DNA of 64,000 bases, from the NCBI GenBank assembly GCA_029379385.1, contig CM055605.1, forward strand, positions 3,073,001 to 3,137,000, written 5' to 3'. Of this stretch, positions 11,717 through 23,800 are shown one piece after another. Origin of the DNA: Quillaja saponaria (Eukaryota; Streptophyta; Magnoliopsida; Fabales; Quillajaceae). The notes below the pieces were generated by a model. It had not been told where the DNA came from, searched no databases, and saw nothing but the letters and a program-made list of their open reading frames with translations. The translations under genes and the position numbers were made by a program. Positions within the stretch are counted from its first letter, which is position 1. The number at the start of each line of letters is the position of its first letter.

Positions 11717-14700
11717 AGTTACTTATAGGTGGAACAAAAGGAGACACTTAGAAGAAAAATTTTAAAAAAATTGGAGGATGAAATTCATGAAATTTCATTT
11801 AGTCTACCTTATTATCTAGCTAGGTTGCCGTCCTACCACATTGAACGAGCCCACTGAACACACAATGTTTAAATATGACTAATGCATAAGATTGTAAGTA
11901 TTAGTGCCCAGCCGGCTTGAATAGAGGACCATGTCAATGTTCAAAACTCAATGATCGACTAGGACGGGGCTATGGCCCATGAGGTCATTTATAGGAAGAT
12001 AGGTGTGGCCCAGTCCCAAAAAAAGTAAAAAAAGAAAAGAAAAAACTAACTCAAGTGTCCAAAATATGAAAAGTAGTGTTATTATTATTTTATTTATTTA
12101 TTTAGTATGAAGGTTTTTTCATGTTAGGTTATACGTAAAGAAAGTAGCACATACTATTATTATTCACTATAATTTTTTATTATTATTATTATTATTATTT
12201 CTCAGAGGTACTCTCCACATGTTATTGATACACCAGAAATTTATCTTTACTTTATAATTATTGAAATAGTAAAAATAAAATAAAATAAAAATAAATACAT
12301 CAATAAAAGATAGCCTTATTGTCACAGGCAAAAAGTTTTGGACTATAACCTTTTAATTACAAAAAATAGTTGTTAGACTTAACTGCCCTCATCAATATTT
12401 TATAAAATTATGAGTTAAAAAATTTATTTTGTAAAATCAATTATATAGTAAAATTAATAAAATAAGAGTTAGAAAACCAAAGTAATACTCTCTTGCCAAC
12501 CCACCGTCTCTTTAACTAAAACTCATTGCCTGATTTGTCATATCCTATTCAAAACTAAAACTTTCTCTGCAACTCCTGTTTACCAAGAAAAAATGAATTA
12601 AATCCCAATTGAAGATAAAATTTGAACTAAAGCTAGCATTGAAGTACAGATCGAAACCCGCAACAACGGTCCTACTAGCATACTATTTGAAACTTGCCAA
12701 GAAAATTCCTTGATATACATATTTTACTTGATATTTAACTGCTTCTGAAAAGAACTTTGGTATCTTTGGATTTTCAGTGAATTCCAGCTCCTGCTTGTAT
12801 TTTGGTGACAAAATTTTATCTAATTCAAGCAGAATCTCAGTTGGATCAAACTAAGCACTTATGAGGAGCAGGAGATTGAATAAGATAAAGAAAATTGAAA
12901 TAGAGTTGTGTGAATACTCATGTGCGGAGTCCTATTTCGGAGCCAATATTGTGATTTCAAGATAAAAAAAAATTGAAATTGAATGTCTGGAATGATAAAT
13001 TTGTAAAAGAAACTGGCAGACGTCGTCGTTTTCCTTTACTCTGGTGTTTTTGAGCAGGAGTTTGGAAAACTTGAGAAGAACAGGTATTCGATTTACAGAA
13101 ACTCACCGAAAATGAACGTAGATAAACAAGGATTAGAGGTGTAGAGTAAGAGAGAAGGAATGCCTAGATGCAAGAATCAAGGGTATTAATTATCAGTCAA
13201 TAGACATATATTTTGTAACAGTGTATCATATTATTTATTGTGGCAATTCTCAGAAAAAAAATAAAAAATTATTGGAGATAATTTAGCCTATCTAATATTC
13301 TTTGTAATTAAAAAGACTATGGCCTTAAGTTTTTAGTTGTAACACTAACGTTACCATCAATATAAAGGAGAAAGATAAATTAATTAAAATGTGCGAATGT
13401 AAACAAATAATGCTTCAACGAAATGATTCAAATTCTAAATAAGAAAATTTATATACCGCTTGAATTTAGTTCTTGAATATTGTAATTATATTATGGAATT
13501 GCTTTAATTTGCATTTACACCCATTCTTATAGTAACTGAGACCATTTGGATAACAAATTAGTAATATTTATTTCTGTGTGCTACATATTAGTGTTTGGTC
13601 GGCCAGCTATGCAATAATTAGTGGATATGATTTGGCTAAATCCTATACTTATTCTTATCCTTTTAATTAAAAAATTAATAAGATGCGCATAAACATACAT
13701 TTGGCGTCCTTATAATGGAGAGAGAGGGTGTGATTCATTTGACAATGGCTAAAAGAAATATGAAGCCTGCTAATTAAAAGTTAAAACGACTTATTAAGAG
13801 CGGGCCCTATTTCTATCCTCTCTTTTTTTTTTTCTCTCTTCAAAAGCCTCCATAAAGAAAAACTTTTGCATAATCATTTCATTGGTGGCAGTACTTAAAT
13901 ATTGTTTTTTTTTCTCTAATTTCTTTACTTTTGAATAAGTCAATCTCAGATTTATCCATTTTCATAATAGATGTTGAGTTTCTTGTAATATCTTGAAAGA
14001 GATTTTTTGCTTCTCCTCTTTTAGAGTTTGTGAATTTTTGGGTGTATTTATCTTTTCTTGCGTGGTAGATTCTAATTTTGTGTTTTATTTGGATAATTAC
14101 TTTTAGAAAACAGCTCCTGTGGTGGAGATGTGATACTCATACCATATTAAGGAGTAAAGCAAAATCTTCAATTCTAATTAGTAAAAAAAGAAGTAAGAGT
14201 TCCTATTGTCATATAGATTTAAAAGTATTTCAATCCATTTGTTTTATTGTAAATGTCATTGGGTGTTTATGTTAATGAAAATTTTCATATTTCTTCTACT
14301 AAAACAAAAACATGTTATTGTTTTTTTAAGTTAATCAACATTATATTCAAATACTACAAAGTTTCATTTTACATCAGAGTGTTATAGTCGTTTTCCTTAG
14401 AAATTTAGATTAATTTATTTTTATATAGATTTAGGTCTAGTAGTTAAGACAGTATGTTTCTTCATTGACTTCATAAATTCAAATCATTTTTTGGGAGGCT
14501 ATGAAAAGTAAAATACTCATACATTTTCTAACTCTGATAGCACGACTAGCCTTCTTTAATTAGACAAAATAGATTAATCGAAATACATGTAAACTAGTTC
14601 GAATGCTACTAAAACCGAAAAAAAAAAATTAGCCCAAACACATTATTATTATTTTTTGCTAATAAACTAACACATCATTTTATTTAATAAAATAGTTTTC

Positions 14701-15540
14701 TGTATGACTTTATTAGTTTGTATATTACTATCTTTATGTAAAAATAAAGGATTTTCTTTAAAAGATATCACAAGACAGTGCAATAAAACTAGATATAAAA
14801 TATCATCACTCTGCCAAGTTATATACTTTAAATCCAATTTATCTATTTGTAAATATTTCATCTTAAATCATCAATCAATATATTAATTTATTTACTAATT
14901 TATAATTTATTATAAATTTTTCTTAGTATGCCTATTTATTTTTTATTATAAATTTTATGGTAATATGCTGAATAATTTGTCAATTTATGTTTTAATAAAT
15001 ATTTTACAGTAAATCGTCAATTATTTGATCTATTATTGTTTAATATACATTTGAGGATAAACCGATACTTATAATCCTTATTTTCTTTTGCAATTAATGA
15101 TAAAGGACAAGAAATACCGGTCCCTAGCCACGTAGAAGTTTGGTGACTTCGTGTAAGATCGAAGAACAAGTAGTCAAAGTCCTGCATACGTACATAAACA
15201 CAATTTCTTTCTAATAATGGTACTAGTTTTTCTTCTTCTTCTTAGCTTCCCTTCAAGCTAGGTTTTGCAAATTTACATAACCTGCCTAAACTCCAAAGCG
15301 AATCAAAGGCAATCCCAATCAACCAAAAGGGGTCACCTAGCTCTCTCTCTCTCTCTCTCTCTCTCAGAGTCTCAATTTCCATGTTAGCTAGGATTCTCTA
15401 TCTCAGAGATGAAGGAGGAGTTTGAGTAGTCGTAAGAAATTGGAGCCCTTGGTATTGAAAATGGGCAAAGCTGGGTTTCAGTAATTATTTCCAGAATTCA
15501 AGCACAAGTTCGTGAGGCGTCTTACATAAAGGGAAGTGTA
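11717..15540. other. Gene-poor region upstream of MIR171 locus 1
   Basis: AT-rich with (TTA)n tracts near 12178-12200 and A/T runs. No exon supported. At 13095-13190 the minus strand shows a leader-like stretch ending in a good donor (TTCG|GTGAGTTT near 13110), which might be an untranslated exon of a minus-strand transcript, unproven. The last few hundred bases before 15541 are likely the promoter and 5' part of the MIR171 primary transcript; a (CT)n run lies at 15341-15365. Confidence 0.4.
15341..15365 (+). repeat. (CT)n microsatellite upstream of MIR171
   Basis: Uninterrupted CT repeat of about 12 units, about 200 bases upstream of the hairpin. Probably within the primary transcript leader. 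Confidence 0.85.
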
Positions 15541-15697
15541 CAGAGTGAAAAGGGGGTTGTGCTAAGAAAATTATGAAGGTATTGGCGTGCCTCAATTTGA
15601 AAACATGGTTAAAATTCAAACAAATTAAGTTAACCATGTGATTCAGACTGAGCCGCGTCAATATCTCCAATTTTTGCATCTCTCTCTCTTCACTCTC
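15541..15697 (+). ncRNA. MIR171: MIR171 precursor hairpin, locus 1
   Basis: The 3' arm at 15648-15668 contains TGAGCCGCGTCAATATCTCC, the miR171 core of the GCGUC..CUCC subtype. The 5' arm at about 15576-15596 reads AAGGTATTGGCGTGCCTCAA and pairs with it, with a few G:U pairs and two or three mismatches. The loop side continues as a perfect stem (CATGGTTAA with TTAACCATG), and the lower stem pairs GAGTGAA (15543) with TTCACTC (15689). miR171 guides cleavage of HAM/SCL6-type GRAS transcription factor mRNAs that control shoot meristem and branching. The base before TGAGCC is C rather than the usual U, so the dominant mature end may be shifted. Strand is set by the mature sequence lying on the 3' arm, as in all MIR171 genes. 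Confidence 0.9.
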
Positions 15698-16179
15698 CAT
15701 TTTAATTTCCAACCAGCAAATTATAAGAATAATCCTGCAGGTATGTTTCATATATACATATACAATTAATTTTTTTTTTTTTTTGTCTGATATATATTCA
15801 TGATTTGATCTCACATATATATCTCTTTCTTTTTCTCAATCAAATTAATTCAACCAATAGAAAAATTATCGAGGATTATTATTCAGAAAATTAAAGCATA
15901 TTATAATCGAGAGCCTGGAATATAATTAGGGTTAACTAATCAGTAGTTATGAATAGAGATTAATATTTTGTGGGAGGTCAGTTCCTGCTGCTATAATTAA
16001 ATTCCTCAGTGGCTTTCAATTAAGTTTTTTATGCTCTAATAACAAATGGTAGAAAAAGCTAGCTAGCTACGTACCTATAATGTATTTGTGCCTTTCCATT
16101 CAATACCCACCAAATATTTATATATATAGAAATTAATGATATGGCCTAGACCCAACTAATTTAATTAACCAGAATTAGT

Positions 16180-16820
16180 ATTCAACTATGAATGATTCAT
16201 CAAGTATATAGAGAGAAGGAGGTGGGTTTTACATAATTATTAGGGGAATTTCTTCTCTTCTTTTTTTTTTTTGTTGCTGAAAACGTATATAATTTAGAAA
16301 TACTAGATAAAATTAAAGACATGATGATGTAAATAATCGTCATGATCAGAAGTTAGTGAAAGTGATATATACCGTAAGCTAGCGTATTTTGATTACAATA
16401 GATATGCAACGTTCTATTTTTAAATCATGCGTGTAGTTCATAATATTTTCAAAAATTACATAATCTACAAATAATACACAAAAAACTCTAATTAACTAGA
16501 GACGTATGGAGAAGCAATGTTAGGACTACAATTCAACTATGAATGATTCGTCAAGTAGATAGAGAGAAGATGAGTTTTACATAATTATTAGGGGGATTAT
16601 TTATTTATTGTATTTTTGCTAAATGCGTATATAATTTAGAGATATATATTCTATGGATTTAAAGAGCATGGTGATGTAAATAATCGTCATGTGATATGTG
16701 ATATGTATTGTAAGTTAGCTTATTTTGTATCACATTAGATATAAATCTTTCTACTTCTAAATCATGCATGTATTTTATGTTGTTTTCGCCAGTTGCGTAA
16801 TGTACATGCGTATAGTTAAA
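16180..16820. repeat. Diverged direct duplication of a ~300-bp segment
   Basis: The segment starting TTCAACTATGAATGATTC at about 16181 recurs at about 16533. Both copies then show, in the same order, AGAGAGAAG, TTTTACATAATTATTAGG, CGTATATAATTTAGA, GATGTAAATAATCGTCATG, GTAAG(C/T)TAGC and TAAATCATGC. Divergence is roughly one base in six, so the duplication is old. It lies 0.5 kb downstream of the MIR171 hairpin and carries no hairpin itself. Confidence 0.85.
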
Positions 16821-16885
16821 ATTCAATAGTTAGCACCAAAAGAAAAAAAACTCTTATTAATTAATGAAATATAGAAAAGCAATGA

Positions 16886-16925
16886 TAGGACTTAGGACTT
16901 AGGACTTAGGACTTAGGACTTAGGA
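16886..16925. repeat. Heptamer microsatellite (TAGGACT)n
   Basis: Five full TAGGACT units and a partial sixth. The unit resembles but is not the plant telomere repeat TTTAGGG. Confidence 0.95.
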
Positions 16926-19487
16926 GTACTTATCTAATTTTATGGAATTGTAGCACTTTGTTAATTTTTAAAGTAAGTTGTATAATTTACATCAATCAGA
17001 ATAGAATCTTGTAAAACCTTAAACTTTTAATGGGCGTTTCGCTATTACGCAAATGACGTAAGAGAAGCATCATATTTGCTTCATACGCCACTTATTCTTC
17101 AAAAGAAAATAGATCAAAACCCTTTTTGTTTCTTTACTTTTATTGTGTGTGACATTTTCTATATTTTTACTTTCTTTTGTGGGTCAATATCAGAAACACC
17201 ACTGTTGGCTTTACGGGTTTGGTGATTTGATTAAAATCTACTCTTCTTGGACCTTAATGTTTGGAATGACTCCTAACAAAATCAATGTCAAGAGCCCCAC
17301 ACTAAGCAGATACATTTGAATTTAGGCAAAATTATGGTCAATTATATTGCAATCTTCAAAGTACCATATATTTCAAAAAACCTAATGGTCTCTTCCACTA
17401 ATCAAAAGCTTCACTTTTGGAACCAAATCTTTTGTTTTATTATAACCCTCTTGTTTAATTTAACAACTAAAGATATCATAATTTATATTGCAACCAGCAA
17501 GGCTAGATTATACACTTTGGTAATTAACTAATTCAACATGATCATTTCAAGAAATAAATAAGTTTGTGTATTCAATATGTTTGCTTATAATGTATATCCA
17601 ATGATATTAAACTAAAATTTATTTAGTATATACTTTAAGTAGGAATGAATATGATCCAATTTATTAATTCTGATTATGACTTATTTTAATCGTCATCACA
17701 CACTTGACAAAAATCAATAAGTAATTGATGAAAATATAATTTTGAAAGAGTGTTTTGTAAGAACGATATGGGATAATTAAATTGACATCTCACTTTTTGG
17801 CTCAAAATTCTCATTCATACTAATTAATTATGTGCAAAATATATATATATATATATATGTTGCATACAATATTTTTTTTTTTTCATGAAATAGATAAATT
17901 CATGGGTAAAAATTAAAAAGTTCATATATAGACAGTATGTAAGAAACAAATTTTTTTTAGTATTGGATAAAAAAAAAAGAGATACATATAATCATATATA
18001 ACAAAATCAGACTCGGTAATAAAAATGAATCAGTTTTAGCTCCAAAAAAAAATCTCAAACAAGGCACAAGTAAATTTCAACATCAAAAGTAATATATATA
18101 TGTAAAGAAGAATCAAGAGGACAATCGTTACAAAATATTAAAAGATTCTACTTCTATTTGCAAGGGTAGAAACAAAATTCAAATAAACTACCTAAATTTC
18201 AGCTCAAACAATAGAGCTCAAGTCAATCATCTTTGACAAGCAAAAAAAGCCAATTGGGCAATTACCTCACCAAAACCAACAACACCAAAATTACAGAAAA
18301 CAGATGCATCAGCACAAGTCGCTTTTCGCTTTAAGGTTTCAACATCACATTTGCTCTGCTCTTTCAGCAAATCTGCCTTGGTCGGCAGTGCAAATCAGTG
18401 AAGTAGACTTTGATTCTCTCTGTTCTCATTTTTGCCTTTGATCTATTAAACCAAAAAATGTTATAATATTTATTTAAAATTCACCTGCTGATGGATTGAT
18501 TGTGTAAGCATTAGTTGTGTGTTGCCTATTTGATATTTGAAAGATAATAATATTTTGATTTGGTTAACAGTTTTGGGATTGATGAACCCACTGGGCCCCT
18601 AATATAATTGAGGAAGATAACGACTTTACTTATTTGAGATTTTTTAGACCCATATTATTTGGGCCTGGCATTTATGGATCTTAAATCCCAAACTATCATG
18701 GACGAAGTCTAGCTGGATTGGAAAATAAGAGGACACATGACAACAATGCCCGTATTGATTTTATAAATTCTAAATTCAAGTGAATATACAAATTCAATTT
18801 CAAATACTTAAATAATAATATATATAGAATTAGAATGGATGTATTATGACTTGAATTTAATTTACAGAAAAAAAATATTGAGTCTATTTTTTATGTCCAA
18901 GAATTAAGACGAAAGAAGAATTCTAAGCAGAAGAAGCCATTGACCCCTAAGATTGATTAATTAGTCATCTGTGTTCAAGTTTTGCTTTAATGTAAGAAAT
19001 AATATAAATTATTCAAAATAAGATTTATTATAATACTCTATTAATTATCATCTTAAAAATGTTTTGTTCTATAAATATTAATATCTAATATTATTAAAAT
19101 TTTATATTCTTTTCAATATTTATATTAATTCATGAAAACGAAAAATATATAAAATTACGCATTGATAAGAATTAGAAGGAATACAGATTTTATCATCTCA
19201 AATTTTACACTTTAAAAGATGAATAAATACAAAAAAAAAATTTACAAAGTGCATCACTTTATTACAGAATCTAAAATCTACACCCTCATGCACGAAGTCC
19301 AGCTGGATTGGAAAATAAATTAGAGGGAGACAACACGCTCACCTCTCTCATCCACAAAATCACAGACCCCATAAAAAAAGGAAAAAAGTACATGAATTAT
19401 CCAATCCCATTTTCTATGCCGTCCATCCTCCTCACAATAACCCCAAACTTGTCCTCCTAAATACCCCCTTCCAAAAACCAAGAAGCC
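16926..19487. other. Gene-poor region and promoter of the site-2 protease gene
   Basis: AT-rich; an (AT)n run at about 17838-17858 and many A/T tracts. The open frame at 17316-17531 looks like chance. GGGCC-type motifs occur near 18593 and 18660. The last 150 bases before the ATG are CT/CC-rich and probably leader. A direct repeat spanning 18688-19320 is listed separately. Confidence 0.4.
18688..19320. repeat. Direct repeat pair upstream of the protease gene
   Basis: A stretch containing AGCTGGATTGGAAAATAA with CATG(G/C)ACGAAGTC(T/C) before it occurs at about 18688-18730 and again at 19278-19320, with only a few differences. Both copies lead into a purine-rich segment with GACA(C/A). The 550 bp between them is AT-rich. 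Either a tandem duplication of the proximal promoter or the flanks of an inserted segment. Confidence 0.75.
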
Positions 19488-20855
19488 ATGGTTATAAACC
19501 TTCCCTTCTCTCCACCATCCTATGCCAGTTCCGTCATCAAATTAGCCAATTCACGGTCATTCATCTCAGAATATCCATCAAAACTGAGAACCCACTTTAC
19601 AAAACCTTTTTCTTCTTCTTTAGCATATTCATTTGCTTCACAACACTATAATTTCAACCGCAAGAAACATTTTTTATACGAGAAGAGTAGATATTCATTT
19701 GGAAACAGGGCTGATTTTAGGTCCTGGGCTATTTCAGGATTTGATTTTGGGAATTTTGAGAGTGCTCAATCTGTACTGGAGGCAGCTGCAGTTTTAACAG
19801 CCATTATTGTTGTTCATGAGAGTGGGCATTTCCTTGCTGCCTATCTCCAGGGTATCCATGTAAGTAAATTTTCAGTTGGGTTTGGACCAATTTTAGCTAA
19901 ATATAATTCAAACAATGTAGAATATTCTATTAGAGCGTTTCCTCTTGGAGGGTTTGTGGGTTTTCCTGATAATGATCCGAACAGTGATATTCCGGCTGAT
20001 GATGAAAATTTGCTTAAAAACAGACCAATATTAGACAGAGTAATTGTGATTTCAGCTGGTGTAATTGCTAATATAATTTTTGCATACACAATCATCTTTG
20101 TACAAGTCCTGTCAGTCGGTTTGCCTGTACAAGACGCCTTCCCTGGAGTGGTTGTGCCTGACGTTCGACCCTTTTCGGCTGCTTTGCGGGATGGGTTACT
20201 TCCTGGTGATGTGATTCTAGAGGTTAATGGAAGTGAATTGCCTAAACCAGGTTCTAATGCTGTTTCAGAAGTTGTTGATGTAATTAAGAAGAATCCAAGT
20301 AGATATGTGTTACTGAAGGTTAAGAGGGGGCAGGAAGACTTTAAAATTGGGGTCACCCCAGATGAAAGTTATGATGGAACTGGTAAAATAGGAGTTCAGC
20401 TATCACCAAATGTAAAATTTTCCAACGTTAGGCCAAAGAATTTTTTAGAGGTTATAAGTTATACTGGAAAAGAGTTCTGGGGCCTCACGTTCAATGTTTT
20501 AGATAGCTTAAAGCAAACTGTCTTAAACTTCTCACAAACAGCTAGTAAAGTGTCTGGTCCTGTAGCCATTATTGCTGTTGGTGCAGAAGTTGCACGGTCG
20601 AACATTGATGGACTCTACCAATTTGCTGCTGTACTTAATCTTAACCTTGCAGTTATAAACCTTCTCCCTTTACCTGCTTTAGATGGGGGATCTTTGGCAT
20701 TGATCCTTGTTGAGGCAGCTAGGGGTGGGAGAAAGCTCCCTTTGGAAGTTGAGCAGCGGATAATGTCATCAGGAATCATGCTTGTTATACTTCTTGGGTT
20801 ATTCCTTATTGTTAGGGATACCCTAAACCTTGATTTTATCAAAGATATGTTGTGA
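19488..20855 (+). CDS. Chloroplast site-2 protease, ARASP/RseP-like M50 metalloprotease
   Basis: 455-residue membrane-embedded zinc protease of the M50B family, closest to Arabidopsis ARASP, a chloroplast inner-envelope protein needed for plastid development; bacterial relatives (RseP) cut membrane-bound regulators. Residues 1-80 are Ser/Lys/Phe-rich with few acids, like a transit peptide. The zinc motif HESGH is at 110-114 inside a hydrophobic segment (VLTAIIVVHESGHFLAAY), the third ligand motif is LPALDGG with Asp399, and a PDZ domain lies between, about 210-300 (RDGLLPGDVILEVNGSELP). GPILAKYNSNNVEYSIRAFPLGGFVGF is the usual RseP-type block (only its first part is quoted by position: about residues 132-158). 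The C-terminus ends with another membrane helix (IMLVILLGLFLIV). Single exon, intact. Start ATG at 19488 gives the expected length and transit peptide. Confidence 0.95.
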   Translation: MVINLPFSPPSYASSVIKLANSRSFISEYPSKLRTHFTKPFSSSLAYSFASQHYNFNRKKHFLYEKSRYSFGNRADFRSWAISGFDFGNFESAQSVLEAAAVLTAIIVVHESGHFLAAYLQGIHVSKFSVGFGPILAKYNSNNVEYSIRAFPLGGFVGFPDNDPNSDIPADDENLLKNRPILDRVIVISAGVIANIIFAYTIIFVQVLSVGLPVQDAFPGVVVPDVRPFSAALRDGLLPGDVILEVNGSELPKPGSNAVSEVVDVIKKNPSRYVLLKVKRGQEDFKIGVTPDESYDGTGKIGVQLSPNVKFSNVRPKNFLEVISYTGKEFWGLTFNVLDSLKQTVLNFSQTASKVSGPVAIIAVGAEVARSNIDGLYQFAAVLNLNLAVINLLPLPALDGGSLALILVEAARGGRKLPLEVEQRIMSSGIMLVILLGLFLIVRDTLNLDFIKDML

Positions 20856-23800
20856 TTACTTTTGAGTTTTCTTTGTGAGCGGAAAGATGATGTTGGACCA
20901 CTTTGGCAGCCAATGATGTATCATTGAGGAGAAAAACTTAATGTAAATGATTGACCTAAGTTTCTTTCTCCAAAGATGTCATATGGAAGGTAACTTTGTC
21001 TTCTTTTCCTTTCCAGTTAATGGAGCATTTATAGAATCAAATACTACTTTATTTTGTGATTTTGAAATATTTTCTACATGAAGTTATGTGGGAGAATTTA
21101 GGATCTGCATGATTGATCCTTAAAGAAATATATCATGGCTGTTGTGTTACTTTTTCTCCTCCTCTCCCCTTTTGTTATTTGATTGATATCATTAATTTGA
21201 TCGTTTCGAAATAGTAATTACAATATATGCTACAGAGATAAATCCTTTCTTGGTACTAGTCCTTATCAAGTTACTTAGTCTGTTTACTTCACCTGTAAGG
21301 CTGTAACTATTATGAATGTTTTGCCCATGAAATATGGTGACTCTTCATATCACATGTCCAAAATTTATATCTGAACCATCTACAATCCAACTCCTCAAGA
21401 CAAGTTTTGGTATATTTTGTATTTTGAACTCTGAAGCTCTCACTATAGTGCTATTACATCTTTTGTTATTCTGATCAAACTAGCCAAACTACAATGTTCA
21501 ACAAAATAAAATACCTCGTAGAAGTAACTGAACTCGGGGATTTATAAATGTAAGAGTTAAGACCTACTTGATGTTCCTTGGTTTGTCAACACTGTCTGGT
21601 AAGCCAATTTAATGGTCTAAGCTCTTCTTGGGGAGGAGGGGAAATTGGGAGGATAGGAAAAGAATGGAATGGACAATGGAGGGTCTATGGTGCTTTTAGC
21701 TGTTTGGTAAATGAAGGGGGAAATAGAAATCAATGAGAAGATAATATTGTTGGATTCAGTGAGAGGAAAACATAAACTAGAGTAATAATCATCCCACTTT
21801 TTCGTCATCCCTATTACGTGAAACTTAATGTATATTATAACAGAATAAAAAAAACTCAATTTTTGACTAAAAATGTTTTGAGTTGTCTTACTCATGAGTC
21901 ATGACAAATATCTTCAGGAGATGCTGTGTTTTTGTGCAGTTCCTTTGCTTCCTCTAAATATATAATTTTAGCAGACTATCTGCGTTTGCATTAGATAGAT
22001 TTGCAGCAGAGACAGATCACAGGTTGCTCTAGTATACAGGGGGGGATTTACTTCTCCATGCATAATGCTAGTGATGAATAGTATTACATAATTTGTTTTA
22101 GAAGACACTCAATAGAGGGGAAAAGGAAAACAAGCTTAATTTTACATATCTTCAACATATGCTTCCTGCTTCCTAGTACAAAAATTCGAAAAAGTTCAAT
22201 ATCTACTTATCATTCTGTGATCATTAAGGTAAGTTTATATGAATAATAAAAGTATTTGCAGATGATGTTTGGAATAAGATCATCCAATCTCATAGCTCAC
22301 TAGAGCAACATGGCATTGTTCTACAAAGAAAAAGGAAAAGGATCAATATGGCATTGTTCAAGACTTAATACTGTCAAGAGAAAGGGGTTTTTTTTTGTGA
22401 AGCAATGGAAGGTCATTCTTTTGGGGTAAAATGGGAGGTGTTAATAAATCTTGCTATGCATATGTACGTATGAATTAAAATTTTACAGGCACAGCATCCC
22501 GTTTGCATATATGAAGACCAAAGCTCGCGCGAAAAAAGAATCCTGTGCCATTGGATGTATGGAAATAGAAGAGGAATTAAAATTACAAAATTAATTTGAA
22601 TTATCTTAAAAATTGGAATAGGTTAGAATTACAAACTATTAGTTTGGATTTTACAAAAATTACAATTGGAATTGTGTTTCAAGAACTTGATTGTCATTTT
22701 CAGTGGTTCTCATAATCTCCAGCAAATCTAAAAGATAGTTGTTGTCGTCTCTGTTGGGTTCTATCAATGGTTGTTGTCCCTTCTCGACGATAGTGATCGT
22801 CTCTGACAAATCTTGATAATAATTGTTCTTGTCTCTGGCAAGTTCTAACGGAGGTGGTGGTCGTTTTTAGTAGATCTTGATGGTGGTGATCATTCTCAGC
22901 AGGTCTTGACTATAGTTGTCGTCTATAGCAAATTCTAATAATGGTTGTTGTCATTTTTAGTGGGTCCAGACTTGTCAAGGGTGGCGTTGGATTGCAATCA
23001 ACAATGAATGGATAAATTGTCATGAGTGACGATTGGTGACGGGTGAAGGAGGTTGTCAGTTGATGGCGGGTGGAGAAGATTGTCGGTTGGTGGTGGTCGG
23101 CGGTATAATATAATATGCATCGTAAATAGGTTGATTTCAATATGCCAAATATACAAATAATTTGTGATAAAAAATTATATTTTTCATGGCCTCCTATATT
23201 AATTACAGATAATTTTATAGTTGGTTTTTAATTTTGTGAAAATGAACTGATAATTTCATTTCTAAAATATATATCAAGCTAGAAAATTGAAATTCAATAA
23301 TCCTAACTGACTAAAAAATATATCAAGCTAGAAAATTAAAATTCAATAATCTATTTCGCATTCCAATTAACAGCATCTCAACGCACGAAATTTTTAATTC
23401 TGAAAGTTTAATATTAGAAAAGGAACTGTTGGCCCTTAAAAAAAAAAATAGAGAGAGAGAGAGAGAGAGATGGGAAGGGATGGTTTAGCCCTAAGATTAA
23501 TGGTCCAAACTTCAAACCAGACAATTCTCCTTTGAATAATGAAAGATTGGCCTTTGGCAGAAATATTTGGTGTTTTCTGGTTAAGATGAAATGGGATACC
23601 TTTCTCAAAAAACATAAATTAAAGGGAATAAATTTCATGAAAAATGTTTGTAAAAATTTAAACTTTGAATCTTCATTTTTTTTTTTCTTTTTTTTTTAAC
23701 AATATATATCTATATAAGAGTAGAGTATCCACTTAGATTTGATTTGATAATGCTCTTTGAAATAATGCTTATACTTATAAAAATTATAAGTAAATGATGC

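Noticed and set aside
16886..16925. Interstitial telomere repeat
   Set aside because: The unit TAGGACT differs from TTTAGGG in two positions, and no true telomere unit is present.
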